A stretch of DNA of 64,000 bases, taken from VXMO01 sp034422835. GTDB lineage: Bacteria; Chloroflexota; Dehalococcoidia; UBA6926. Location: positions 1-64,000 of the forward strand of contig DAOUJJ010000004.1 of assembly GCA_034422835.1 (NCBI GenBank). Reading direction: 5' to 3'. Under the pieces are notes generated by a model. The model was not told the origin of the DNA, made no database searches, and saw only the letters and a program-made list of their open reading frames with translations. Made by a program: the position numbers and the translations under genes. Shown in pieces: positions 15,526-24,089 of this stretch. Each line of letters begins with the position of its first letter. Positions within the stretch are counted from its first letter, which is position 1.

Positions 15526-17799
15526 ATGGTTGCAACACCTGAGAAAGCAATCGGACAGCCCATAGCGCGCGTCGACGCCGTTGAGCGCGTCAAGGGACGA
15601 GCAGTCTACGCGCCGGACCTCACGTTGCCCGGCACGCTGCACTGCAAGATTCTGCGCAGTCCCCATGCCCACGCGCGCATCAAGAGCATCGACACCTCCG
15701 CCGCGGAGTCCTATCCCGGCGTCAAGGGCGTCGTTACCCACAAGGACCTGCCCTCGCTTGATTCCGACGAGCAGGTCGGTGGTGAGGTCACGCTGGACGC
15801 GGTCTATCTCCGCCAGTTCCTGATGGCGCAGGATCGCGTCCTGTTCCACGGCCATCCCGTCGCCGCCGTCGCGGCAACCTCCCCGCACATCGCGGAAGAG
15901 GCGCTCGACCTCATCAAGGTCGAGTATGAGCCGCTCCCGGCTGTCGTCGAGATCGAGGACGCCATCAAGGACGATGCGCCCATCATTCATGAGGAAGTTC
16001 GCACCCGCGGCCTTGAGGGCCGCAGCGACAAGCCCACCAATATCTCCGTCCACATGGAGCTCGCGCGCGGCGACGTCGGCAAGGGCTACGAAGAGGCGGA
16101 TGTCGTCCGCGAGGGCGAATACCGCATCGGTATGGTGCACCAGGGCTACATCGAGCCGCAGGCCTGCACCGTCGATGTTGACGCCACCGGCCACATCACC
16201 ATCTACACGACCACGCAGGCGACGTTCGCCAATAAGAGCCAGAACGCCGCGCTTCTGCAGGTTCCTCTGAATAAGGTCAATGTGGTGCCGCTGGAGATCG
16301 GCGGTGGCTTCGGCGGCAAGGGATTCACCGTCCCTGAGCTTCCGACCGCGCTGCTGGCCCTCAAGACCGGCTCCCCCGTCAAGACCGTCCTCGGTCGTGA
16401 CGAGGTCTTCCGCGCCACCGGCCCCGCGCCGGACGCCTACTGCTGGATCAAGGCCGGCGCCAACAAGAAGGGCGAGGTAACCGCATTCGAGGCCAAGTTC
16501 TACCTGGATGCCGGATGCCTCCCGGGCTCCGCGCTCTACGTGAACAACATCCTCGTTGCCGGCCTCTCACCCTACAAGCTGCCCAACTTCCAAGCCGACG
16601 GCTACGATGTCCTCACCAACAAATCTCGCTCGCAGGCATATCGCGCGCCGGGTCTCCCGGAGGGCGCATTCGCCATCGAGACGATGATGGACGAGCTCGC
16701 GCAGGCGCTGGACATGGATCCCATCGATCTCCGTATCGCCAACATGACGGAAGACGGCGAGCCGATGAGCGATGGCATGGCCCTGCCTGTCACGCGGTTC
16801 AAGGAGATCCTCGAGACCGTCAAGAATCATGAGTCGTGGTCGTCACCCATTCCTGAGGGCCGCGGCCGCGGCGTCGCCATTGGCATGCGCCGCGAGGGCT
16901 CCGGCACCTCCACCGCAACCATTCAGCTCAACAAGGATGCGACGTTCAGCCTGATCGTCGGCTCCGTCGATCTCACCGGAACGCGAACCTCAATGGCGCA
17001 GATTGCAGCCGAAGAACTCGGCGTCACCGTCGAAGAGGTTCGCTCCACCGTCGGCGATACCGATTCCGTGGGCTACAGCGACGGTTCCTGGGGCAGCCGC
17101 ATCACATACGTCACCGGCATGGCCGTCAAGAACGCCGCCGAGGACGTGATCAGCCAGCTCAAGGACCGGGCCGCTGAGCAGTTCAAGGCGAATGCCTCGG
17201 ACATCGAGTACTCGGATCGCACATTCACCCTGCGCGACAACCCGGAGCAGTCCGTGTCGCTCGGAGAGCTCGCCAACAAGAGCGTGGGAATGGGCCTGGG
17301 AGCGGTCATCGGCAACGGCCTCGCCACCGGCGTGCGCCCAGTGACCAGCTCCGGCGTCCAGATCTGCGAGGTTGAGATCGACGACGACACCGGCCGCGCC
17401 ACCATCGCCAAATACACCGCGTTCCAGGATCCCGGCCGTGCCATCAACCCGATGGCCGTTGAGGGCCAGGTGCAGGGCGCAGTGGCACAGGGCGTTGGCT
17501 GGGCGCTGTGGGAGAACTATGAGTGGGGCGAGGACGGCATCCTCAAGAACGCCAACTTCCTCGACTACCGCATGCCCACCGCGCTCGACCTGCCGATGAT
17601 TGAGACCATCTTCGTCGGCGGCCCCGCGCCCGAGAACCCGCTTGGTGTCCGAGGCGTCGGTGAGGTGCCGATCATCCCGCCGCTCCCGGCCGTCGGCAAC
17701 GCCGTCAGCCGCGCGACGAACATCCGTCACCGCCAGATCCCGCTCAACCCGGAGAACGTCTTCTGGGCCACCCACAACGGCACAAACGGCAGCAAGTAG
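15526..17799 (+). CDS. Molybdopterin-binding large subunit of a xanthine-oxidase-family hydroxylase (CoxL-like)
   Basis: 757 residues, typical of the family. GQPIARVDAVERVKGRAVYA is the N-terminal domain signature; EIGGGFGGKG near 259 is the molybdopterin motif; SQAYRAPGLPEG near 370 is the active-site loop; and GVGEVPIIPPLPAVGNAV near 708 holds the catalytic Glu. The loop reads AYRAPG rather than AYxCSFR (form I CO dehydrogenase) or AYRGAGR (form II), so CO oxidation is unlikely and the substrate is unknown. The ATG at 15526 has a TGGAGGGA ribosome-binding site. It stands alone; the FAD and [2Fe-2S] subunits at 2814-4185 are the probable partners. Confidence 0.92.
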   Translation: MVATPEKAIGQPIARVDAVERVKGRAVYAPDLTLPGTLHCKILRSPHAHARIKSIDTSAAESYPGVKGVVTHKDLPSLDSDEQVGGEVTLDAVYLRQFLMAQDRVLFHGHPVAAVAATSPHIAEEALDLIKVEYEPLPAVVEIEDAIKDDAPIIHEEVRTRGLEGRSDKPTNISVHMELARGDVGKGYEEADVVREGEYRIGMVHQGYIEPQACTVDVDATGHITIYTTTQATFANKSQNAALLQVPLNKVNVVPLEIGGGFGGKGFTVPELPTALLALKTGSPVKTVLGRDEVFRATGPAPDAYCWIKAGANKKGEVTAFEAKFYLDAGCLPGSALYVNNILVAGLSPYKLPNFQADGYDVLTNKSRSQAYRAPGLPEGAFAIETMMDELAQALDMDPIDLRIANMTEDGEPMSDGMALPVTRFKEILETVKNHESWSSPIPEGRGRGVAIGMRREGSGTSTATIQLNKDATFSLIVGSVDLTGTRTSMAQIAAEELGVTVEEVRSTVGDTDSVGYSDGSWGSRITYVTGMAVKNAAEDVISQLKDRAAEQFKANASDIEYSDRTFTLRDNPEQSVSLGELANKSVGMGLGAVIGNGLATGVRPVTSSGVQICEVEIDDDTGRATIAKYTAFQDPGRAINPMAVEGQVQGAVAQGVGWALWENYEWGEDGILKNANFLDYRMPTALDLPMIETIFVGGPAPENPLGVRGVGEVPIIPPLPAVGNAVSRATNIRHRQIPLNPENVFWATHNGTNGSK

Positions 17800-17810
17800 G
17801 CCAACCCTCC

Positions 17811-18090
17811 CCTCATTCCGGCGAAAGCCGGAACCCATCCGGCATAAAAAGGCGGGGCTGACCCCACAGGGTCAGCCCCGCTTCCTTTTTGCAACCACTC
17901 AGTTTGTTGTCATTCCGAGAGCCCCTTTATGTCATTCCGAGCGCAGCCGAGGAATCTAAAGCCTCTGCTGTGCAACCGAATCCCCCGCTCACCCTGGCCT
18001 GTCGAAGGGCATGAGCGAACCCTCTGTCATTCCTACACCCCACCCATCGCCCCGCCCCTATCCGTCATTCCCGCGAGAGCGAGAATCCAG
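17811..18090. repeat. Cluster of dispersed repeats R1, R3, R2, R1 around the terminator
   Basis: R1-like at 17811-17840 (CTCATTCCGGCGAAAGCCGG), two R3 copies within 17908-17963 (GTCATTCCGAGCGCAGCCGA core), R2 at about 17988-18018 (CTGGCCTGTCGAAGGG) and R1 at 18063-18090. Together with the terminator they fill most of the 378-bp gap before the HEPN gene. Confidence 0.8.
17852..17890 (+). terminator. Rho-independent terminator after the CoxL-like gene
   Basis: 13-bp perfect stem (arm GCGGGGCTGACCC at 17852-17864, complement at 17869-17881), loop CACA, then TTCCTTTTT. Located 52 bp after the stop codon. Confidence 0.9.
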
Positions 18091-18177
18091 AACCTAGCCA
18101 CCAAAAACAAGGGTTTACCCTGCTAACAAATCCGTCCATAATACGTATCCACGTATAAAAGCTCATGAGGTGAACTA

Positions 18178-19473
18178 ATGTCCCAAGACGCGTATGACCT
18201 CTTCGGAAAGTGTCACCGTCTGTACATAACTGGAGTGCGCAGCGCCATACGGCAGCGGCTTACCGACCAATTTGATGAAGAATGGTGGGAGCAGGGAGTA
18301 CTCACATCATTGTGGGGTCCCGTGCGTGAGCAGATTGAGGCAGAAGTAGAAAAGAGCGATGCGGGTACCAAACAATTTCTGCTGGACAGTCGCCACTTCG
18401 GATACATAGTTAGAAAGCATCACAGCCCTGTATTTTCAAACGCATTCCCCAATTCGCTTCGTGCCTTCAGTCAATTTAGACAACTTACAACTGTTAGGAA
18501 TGAGTGGGCCCACGTCCAAGAGATTTCTATCGGCAGATTTCGGCAAGCTGCGGACATGATGCAGGACATACTAGCAGCCTTGAATCGCGAAGAGGCTCTG
18601 GAAGTTGAAAGAATTAGGAGACAGGCAATGACAGAATCAACCACAAATGTTGCCGAAGAGCCCATCAAAGAAGCCGATCTGGAGAGCCAACCGACTGAAC
18701 CAAAGACCGTATTGGCCGAGCCGGTAGATAATTGGCGACAGTTGCAAGCATATCTTTACACGGAGCAACGTGTAGAGAGAATGGATACTGATCGTGGCGA
18801 GATGGTGGAAGTTACAGTTGAAGTACAAAATACAGCTCCCGAGAGCCAAGACTGGCCGAGCGTCGTATTCAGAGACTTGACTTTCACTGACGCAGGTGGG
18901 GAACAGCAACATATTGCTGAACTGCGACCAGGGCAGAAGAATGCGGCCAAATTCAGGATGGCAAGAGAAAGGCTACTTTCATTCGATTTGTCTTTGGCTG
19001 TTCATATAGACGGCAACGAACTACTACAATTCAGCAGGCAGCCAGAATTGCCATCTCAGGCAACTGCTGAAATTAGACAAGGGTTCACTGACGACTTTAA
19101 GATGCTGGGAATTGCCGAGTTTGTGGGCGAAGCTGTCGAGGCTCTGTCAATTGCCAATGAGGAGCTCCCCTACGGGCAGATGGTGAAACTTAGGGAGTCT
19201 GCCCGAGCGTTTTCAATTCGTGTGGATGAATCTACGAAGGAACTGAATGATGTGTACAGGAAGTACAAGCTGGACAAATCCAGAGGTCTAGGTGCGCGCA
19301 CACATGAACTCCATAACACGTTGACAAGATTCCGCGCGACAGTTGAAGAACTCGACCAAGCAATCGGCGAGACTGACGTGAATAAATTGAAAGAAGTTCA
19401 GGCCAGCCTAACAGACGCCCAACTCGCCGTCCTCCGTGTGGAATCCGAACTCCGCTCAGTCGGCGGCAGCTAG
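18178..19473 (+). CDS. Swt1-like HEPN-domain protein
   Basis: 431 residues. The N-terminal ~140 residues resemble Swt1-type HEPN domains and contain the RxxxxH motif in TVRNEWAHVQE near residue 103, the catalytic signature of HEPN ribonucleases. The middle (residues ~185-290) looks beta-rich, and the C-terminal ~110 residues are charged and helical (RKYKLDKSRGLGARTHELHN), possibly coiled coil. Base composition is visibly more AT-rich than in neighbouring genes, suggesting transfer. HEPN proteins commonly act in toxin-antitoxin, abortive-infection or RNA-processing systems; no partner gene is adjacent. GAGGTG precedes the ATG. Confidence 0.75.
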   Translation: MSQDAYDLFGKCHRLYITGVRSAIRQRLTDQFDEEWWEQGVLTSLWGPVREQIEAEVEKSDAGTKQFLLDSRHFGYIVRKHHSPVFSNAFPNSLRAFSQFRQLTTVRNEWAHVQEISIGRFRQAADMMQDILAALNREEALEVERIRRQAMTESTTNVAEEPIKEADLESQPTEPKTVLAEPVDNWRQLQAYLYTEQRVERMDTDRGEMVEVTVEVQNTAPESQDWPSVVFRDLTFTDAGGEQQHIAELRPGQKNAAKFRMARERLLSFDLSLAVHIDGNELLQFSRQPELPSQATAEIRQGFTDDFKMLGIAEFVGEAVEALSIANEELPYGQMVKLRESARAFSIRVDESTKELNDVYRKYKLDKSRGLGARTHELHNTLTRFRATVEELDQAIGETDVNKLKEVQASLTDAQLAVLRVESELRSVGGS

Positions 19474-19494
19474 CTCACGAGGGTAAGAAAGAAC

Positions 19495-20454
19495 CTACTT
19501 CCCCGCCAAAAACCGCCGCGGATTCTCCACCGTCATCAGCCGGATAGCCTCTTCGTCTACGCCTTGCTCCCGCAAATATGGCAGCACATTGCGACCGACG
19601 AAGGCGTAATCATCCGGGTTCACCAACGCGTGCTTCTCCTCGGACGCCCCCCATGAATCATCCGGGTGCTTCTTGATCGACCAGTCATGCGACAGCATCA
19701 ACTGCCCCGCGAAACCCGAGTCGATGAGCCGCTTGATCATGTCGCACTTCTCACGCCACGGCTCATTCAACTGGTGCCCCGGCAGTTCGTCCATCCCCAG
19801 AAACACACCCTCTCGCGCCAGCCCCTCCAGGTAATCGAACTCCGTCGAGTCCGATGAATGCCCGATGCACACCCGCGCCGGATCGACTCCCTCCTCCGCA
19901 AAGACGCGCCACTGCGGCTCGCCCACCCTGTTCTGCGGCTGCGTGTGCGTCGTGATTGGGATGCCCGTCTCGTTGGACGCCCGCGACGCCGCCCGCAACA
20001 CCATCACTTCCGCATCTGAAAGCTCATAATTGTTGGCGGCGACCTTGATCATGCCGGCCTTTATTCCCGTCCCTTCGATGCCCTCGATGATCTCGCGCAT
20101 ATACACCGCCGCCATGCGATCCGGGTGCGTGAACCAGATCAACCGCGGAATGTCCACGTACGTGCCCGTCGACGCGATGATATTGACGCCCGAGCCTTCC
20201 GAGACGCGCTTGAGCATCAAAACATCGCGTCCCAGTTCGAACGGCGTCGCGTCCATGATGGTATTCAGGCCTTCGGCGTGGGCCTCGGACAGCTTCTCGA
20301 TGCCGCCCGATTCGATGCCCTCCCAGTCCATCAGCTCCGGGTAGGTCTGCTTGATGCCCGGGAACCCGACGATCACATGCTCATGGGACAGCGTGAACCC
20401 CAACTCACTCGCCGCCACGGGCCCCGTCACGGTCTCCACCATCTCCCGCGCCAT
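19495..20454 (-). CDS. Phosphotriesterase-family metal-dependent hydrolase
   Basis: 319 residues of the PTE/PHP-like amidohydrolase family. Visible metal and active-site residues: HEHV (HxH) near residue 22, the Lys in AGMIKVAANN near 134 that is carboxylated in the family, HTQP near 168, GHSSDS near 196 and SHDWS near 252. Members hydrolyse lactones or phosphoesters. The ATG at 20454 is used because GGAGGG precedes it; a GTG codon directly upstream is an alternative. Divergent from the ACT-domain gene, 33 bp apart. Confidence 0.88.
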   Translation of the reverse strand: MAREMVETVTGPVAASELGFTLSHEHVIVGFPGIKQTYPELMDWEGIESGGIEKLSEAHAEGLNTIMDATPFELGRDVLMLKRVSEGSGVNIIASTGTYVDIPRLIWFTHPDRMAAVYMREIIEGIEGTGIKAGMIKVAANNYELSDAEVMVLRAASRASNETGIPITTHTQPQNRVGEPQWRVFAEEGVDPARVCIGHSSDSTEFDYLEGLAREGVFLGMDELPGHQLNEPWREKCDMIKRLIDSGFAGQLMLSHDWSIKKHPDDSWGASEEKHALVNPDDYAFVGRNVLPYLREQGVDEEAIRLMTVENPRRFLAGK

Positions 20455-20487
20455 CACACACCTCCCTCCGTGACGTATCCTACTCCC

Positions 20488-20757
20488 ATGACACCCACTG
20501 ACGGCAATACCAACGCTAACCGCGTCATCATCACTGCCATAGCCGATGACCGCCCTGGCTTGGTTGATGATATTCTCCAGACCATCGAACGCGCCGGTGC
20601 AGCAATCGAGACCACCTCTGTCGCCACCCTCGATAGCGCAGTCAGCGTCACCCTGCTCCTGCGCATCCCTGACGGCGGCTCAACGCCGCTCCGTGCCGCC
20701 CTTGTTGGGCTAACCGTCCAGCACGACGTCAAAATCCACGTCGACGAAATGCCCTAA
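20488..20757 (+). CDS. Small ACT-domain protein
   Basis: 89 residues, a single ACT domain: VIITAIADDRPGLVDDILQTIE at the N terminus is the classic beta-alpha motif, with two further strands (VSVTLLLRIP, HDVKIHVDEMP). ACT domains bind amino acids and regulate enzymes or transcription. The ATG at 20488 gives a compact single-domain protein; the frame is open much further upstream but only as antisense to the phosphotriesterase gene. GcvR or the N terminus of SerB are the closest analogies. Target unknown. Confidence 0.78.
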   Translation: MTPTDGNTNANRVIITAIADDRPGLVDDILQTIERAGAAIETTSVATLDSAVSVTLLLRIPDGGSTPLRAALVGLTVQHDVKIHVDEMP

Positions 20758-20813
20758 CTCGGTATCTCGTCCTTTGCGCAGAATTACACTCGGCGGGGCA
20801 CAGTGGCATTCAT

Positions 20814-21854
20814 TCAGTCGCCCGCCACGCCGCCGATGTCCCTGCGCCTGAATATCCAAGCAGTAGCCGCAATGAACAGGGTGCTATATGCCAGCATGAC
20901 GGCAAAGGCGAGCAGCGTATCCGACGACTGCTCCGGCGCGGCTGTCCACGAGAGAAAACTCTGGATCAGAAGGTAGTCCGTGACGTTGGCAAGCGTGTCA
21001 TTGACGTTGAAGAGCGGCGCGATGATGGACTCGGCAATGAAATACCCGACCGAAACCGCGATGCCCGTGCCGCCGGAGGAGGCAAGAACCGTAACGAAGA
21101 CGCTGAGCGCGATGAACGGCAGCAGTCCGTAGATCGCCTTGAAGAAGACAATGACAATGTCAGACCACTCGCCGGAGTCGGCAAGCCCGCCCGTCTCCTC
21201 CGGAGAGATCAGGGCGGCTATAAGGCTGGACGCCAGGGCTGCCATCGCTATGACGATGAGCGCGCCGGCGCACAAGCGCAGCAGCAACAGGAGCTTCGCG
21301 GAGAGGAACTTCCAACGGCCGATGCCTCCGGCAAGGACCGTTCGCAAAGTCCCCCAGCCGTATTCCGTTCCAAAGAGGGAGGCCGCGAGAATCATGAAGA
21401 GCAGGGGGCCGATCGCGATTGGCCCCAGGGACGCAAAGCTGGAAATACTCCCGGTGATGCTGCTGGGGAGCGTGAATCCCTCGCGTACTTCTTGTATGGG
21501 CACCGTGTTGTCACATACCCCGTCGCTCAGCCATTCGTCCAACCGTTCCTGTGCAAACCGTCGATCCTCTTCAGACAGTAGATCGAGCCCTGTTGGCGCC
21601 TGACCCCGCGCAAGGCTCACGCACGACGCTGTCACCGCTACGCCTTCCCCCCATTCCTCCAGTGAGATTCCGAATGAGGAATTACCCTGGTTGAGGACCT
21701 CATACGCCTCGTTGTTGTGGTAGGCCGCGTAGTTGGTCCAGATACCGAACTGCGACACCAGTATCGCTATCGCAAGCAGTATCCACGGCATTCGGAGCCG
21801 ACGGACCTTGAACCATTCCCACCTGCTGAGGCGAAGCACTTCCAGCATCAACAT
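20814..21854 (-). CDS. ABC-2 type transporter permease
   Basis: 346 residues. One membrane segment near residues 24-42, a ~100-residue outer loop, then five further hydrophobic segments (for example GPLLFMILAASLFGTEYGWG and LLPFIALSVFVTVLASSGG). EYGWGTLRTVLAGGIGRWKFL is the conserved ABC-2 permease segment. It sits 23 bp after the ATPase gene in the padR-ATPase-permease operon, so it forms the membrane part of that exporter. Confidence 0.85.
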   Translation of the reverse strand: MLMLEVLRLSRWEWFKVRRLRMPWILLAIAILVSQFGIWTNYAAYHNNEAYEVLNQGNSSFGISLEEWGEGVAVTASCVSLARGQAPTGLDLLSEEDRRFAQERLDEWLSDGVCDNTVPIQEVREGFTLPSSITGSISSFASLGPIAIGPLLFMILAASLFGTEYGWGTLRTVLAGGIGRWKFLSAKLLLLLRLCAGALIVIAMAALASSLIAALISPEETGGLADSGEWSDIVIVFFKAIYGLLPFIALSVFVTVLASSGGTGIAVSVGYFIAESIIAPLFNVNDTLANVTDYLLIQSFLSWTAAPEQSSDTLLAFAVMLAYSTLFIAATAWIFRRRDIGGVAGD

Positions 21855-21877
21855 CGTTCGGTACCCCTCGTTAGTGG

Positions 21878-22996
21878 TTAAGAATCGGCGTCTTCGCTGC
21901 CGGTGACTTCCATGAAATACCTCTCAAGGGCACCGCGGCCGGTGTTTGTCTCGACTACGTAAATGTCCGAACGCCCAAGCGCCGTGGAAATCTCCGCCAA
22001 CCTGTCGTGTGCGGCGGTAACGACAACCTCGCCATTTTCTGTCGCGACGTCGTCGATCCACTCAAGCGCGGAAAGGATCGTGACGGCCTTCTCGTCGTCG
22101 GTGGTTTTGAGTCGGATATGCTCTCCGGAACGGAGGATGTCCGAGACGTTCCCCTGTGCGATAAGCGTTCCGTTGGACATGATGACAACGCTGTCACACA
22201 CCTGCTCCACCTCATTGAGCAGATGGCTTGCCATCAGAACCGTTTTGCCGTCCGCGCAGAGTTCGCGGACAAGGTAGCGCACCTCCGCCATGCCCGCGGG
22301 ATCCATTCCGTTTGTCGGTTCGTCCAGGAACAGGACCTCGGGATCGCCGAGCAGGGCAAAGGCCAACCCAAGCCGCTGCTTCATGCCGAGCGAATACGTG
22401 CTGAAGCGGTGGTCTCCGCTGGCCGCCAGTCCTACCTTTTCGAGCAAGTTGTCGATGTCATCCGGCGAGCCCCGCTGAAAGATGCCCTGGAAGTAGCGGA
22501 GATTGTCCCGGCCGGTGAGATACGGGTAGAAGGACGGGTACTCGATAATCGCGCCAACGCGGCGCAGGGATTGCTCGAGTCCGCTTGAAGAGCCGAAGAG
22601 GCTGAAGCCGCCGGAAGTCGGCCGGACAAGACCAAGCAGCATCCCCATGGTCGTCGTCTTGCCGGAGCCGTTTGGACCAAGCAATCCAAAAGCGTGGCCG
22701 CGCGGAACGGACATTGAGAGACTGTCCACGGCAACGATGCTTCCAAAGATCTTGCTGAGTGAATCGGTCTCGATAACAGGCCTGCCCTTGCTCATTCCGA
22801 ATCCTCCTGCGTGTTCTCTGAAAGCGGACGCTGCCAGATCAAGAAGCAACTGCCACCAGAGAATCAGTCCGCGTATACCCCCGCTGTCGTAGCGCATCCT
22901 GTCTGCGAAGAACTGGACCATCAAATCCCCGTATTCTTGACGGAATTCCCGTGGATAGGCCGCAAGGAGCGCGCGGTACACTCTCGTGGACAACAT
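21878..22996 (-). CDS. ABC transporter ATP-binding protein with N-terminal extension
   Basis: 372 residues. The ATPase core starts near residue 70 (IETDSLSKIFGSIVAVDSL) and has Walker A GPNGSGKTT, signature YSLGMKQRLGLA, Walker B EVLFLDEPTNGMDP and an H-loop ASH. The first ~65 residues (YRALLAAYPREFRQEYGDLM) match the small helical prefix often fused to permeases in PadR-regulated ABC systems; here it is on the ATPase. An internal ATG (MSKGRPVIE) would give a standard-length ATPase. One base separates the start from the padR stop codon. Confidence 0.9.
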   Translation of the reverse strand: MLSTRVYRALLAAYPREFRQEYGDLMVQFFADRMRYDSGGIRGLILWWQLLLDLAASAFREHAGGFGMSKGRPVIETDSLSKIFGSIVAVDSLSMSVPRGHAFGLLGPNGSGKTTTMGMLLGLVRPTSGGFSLFGSSSGLEQSLRRVGAIIEYPSFYPYLTGRDNLRYFQGIFQRGSPDDIDNLLEKVGLAASGDHRFSTYSLGMKQRLGLAFALLGDPEVLFLDEPTNGMDPAGMAEVRYLVRELCADGKTVLMASHLLNEVEQVCDSVVIMSNGTLIAQGNVSDILRSGEHIRLKTTDDEKAVTILSALEWIDDVATENGEVVVTAAHDRLAEISTALGRSDIYVVETNTGRGALERYFMEVTGSEDADS

Positions 22997-22997
22997 C

Positions 22998-23369
22998 TCA
23001 CGTGCCTCGACGCTGCATGACGTCCATCTGCTTCTTCCTTGCGGTCTGCGTAAGGTGCTCCATTCGGACGACCTCTGCGTCGAGAGCCTGCCGCCCCAGA
23101 TCGGTCAGCCGGTAATAACGTCGGCGTTCATCATCCAGGTCAGGGTCCGGGCGCTCGAAACTCTCCTCGATCAACCCTGCCTTCAACATCTGCTTGACCG
23201 CTCCGTACAGTGTGCCCGGCCCCATCCTGACTGCCTCGCCGGTAAACGCCTCGATCTCTTTCATGATTGCGTAGCCATGCTTGTCCCCGGTTGTTAGGGC
23301 GAGCAAAATGTGCAGCTGAGATGTTGGTAGAGGAAGCAAGTCTGAGGGCATTGGGCTTGGCTCTGTCAT
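22998..23369 (-). CDS. PadR-family transcriptional regulator
   Basis: 123 residues from the ATG at 23369, supported by GGAGG eight bases upstream; a GTG at 23414 is an alternative start without one. Winged helix LLALTTGDKHGYAIMKEIEAF, the PadR recognition segment GPGTLYGAVKQMLKAGLIEE, and a C-terminal dimerisation helix. First gene of the ABC transporter operon, so probably its repressor. Confidence 0.9.
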   Translation of the reverse strand: MTEPSPMPSDLLPLPTSQLHILLALTTGDKHGYAIMKEIEAFTGEAVRMGPGTLYGAVKQMLKAGLIEESFERPDPDLDDERRRYYRLTDLGRQALDAEVVRMEHLTQTARKKQMDVMQRRGT

Positions 23370-23439
23370 GTGACCTGCCTCCACAACACGGGTGATTCTG
23401 TTCTCGCTCAACACTCTGGTGACGTATAGCGCAGGGAGA

Positions 23440-23481
23440 TATATCGCTTGCCACTATATCGTTCTCCGATAGATTAGGCAA
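23440..23481 (-). promoter_or_regulatory. Promoter and candidate PadR operator of the ABC operon
   Basis: On the minus strand TTGCCT (23476-23481), 17 bp, TATAGT (23453-23458). Two direct copies of CGATATA (minus strand) lie at 23440-23446 and 23455-23461, the second overlapping the -10 box, and an inverted partial copy lies in the spacer. This placement suits autorepression by PadR. Confidence 0.6.
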
Positions 23482-23490
23482 GCACTTCAA

Positions 23491-23524
23491 TCCCCTCCAC
23501 TGAGGGAGAGAGTTAGGGTGAAGG
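23491..23524. repeat. Degenerate R4-type repeat
   Basis: CCCCTCCACTGAGGGAGAGA followed by GTTAGGGTGAAGGGG, a diverged R4 copy between the divergent promoters. Confidence 0.5.
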
Positions 23525-23549
23525 GGTATCCCATATGTAAAATGCGTCT

Positions 23550-24089
23550 ATGGACTCCTCAACACGCATTCTCATCGGCGTCGTCGCAGGCGTCATCATC
23601 CTCGTTGTTCTGGCCATCGCTCTCCCGCGCCTCATCGACCGGGAGGAAGCCACGTATCCACCGAACACTCCCGAGGGCACCGTCCAGCGCTACATCCGCG
23701 CCGTCATTGATGAAGATGCCGACACCGCTCTCGCGCTCCTGGCGGAAGAGAACACCACCGCCTGCATGGAAAACGAACTACGTGAGCAGATAGGCTATTC
23801 CTCGCTCGAAAGGTATCGCGTCAGACTCATCGAAGTGGAAGAAATCGACGCCCCTGAGACTGTTGTCAATACCATCATCGTCACTGTAGGCGTAACATAC
23901 GTCCGCGACCCTGAACTCTTCGAACTCCCGAGCGAGACGAACACAAGAGAGCACAGATTTGAACTACTGCGCTCCCCGGACGGCTTCTGGCTCATCGCAG
24001 AATCAGAATGGCCGATTGAACTCGAGTACATCCGTGACGACTACTGCGGAGAGGAACCTGACCCGCCCACGGAGGCTGCTTCATCATGA
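23550..24089 (+). CDS. Membrane-anchored protein with extracytoplasmic domain, function unknown
   Basis: 179 residues. One N-terminal membrane segment (IGVVAGVIILVVLAIALP, residues 8-26), then a soluble domain starting GTVQRYIRAVIDEDADTALALL, which is reminiscent of NTF2-like folds. I cannot assign a function. The stop codon overlaps the start of the next membrane protein by 4 bp (ATGA), so the two are co-translated. Confidence 0.75.
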   Translation: MDSSTRILIGVVAGVIILVVLAIALPRLIDREEATYPPNTPEGTVQRYIRAVIDEDADTALALLAEENTTACMENELREQIGYSSLERYRVRLIEVEEIDAPETVVNTIIVTVGVTYVRDPELFELPSETNTREHRFELLRSPDGFWLIAESEWPIELEYIRDDYCGEEPDPPTEAASS

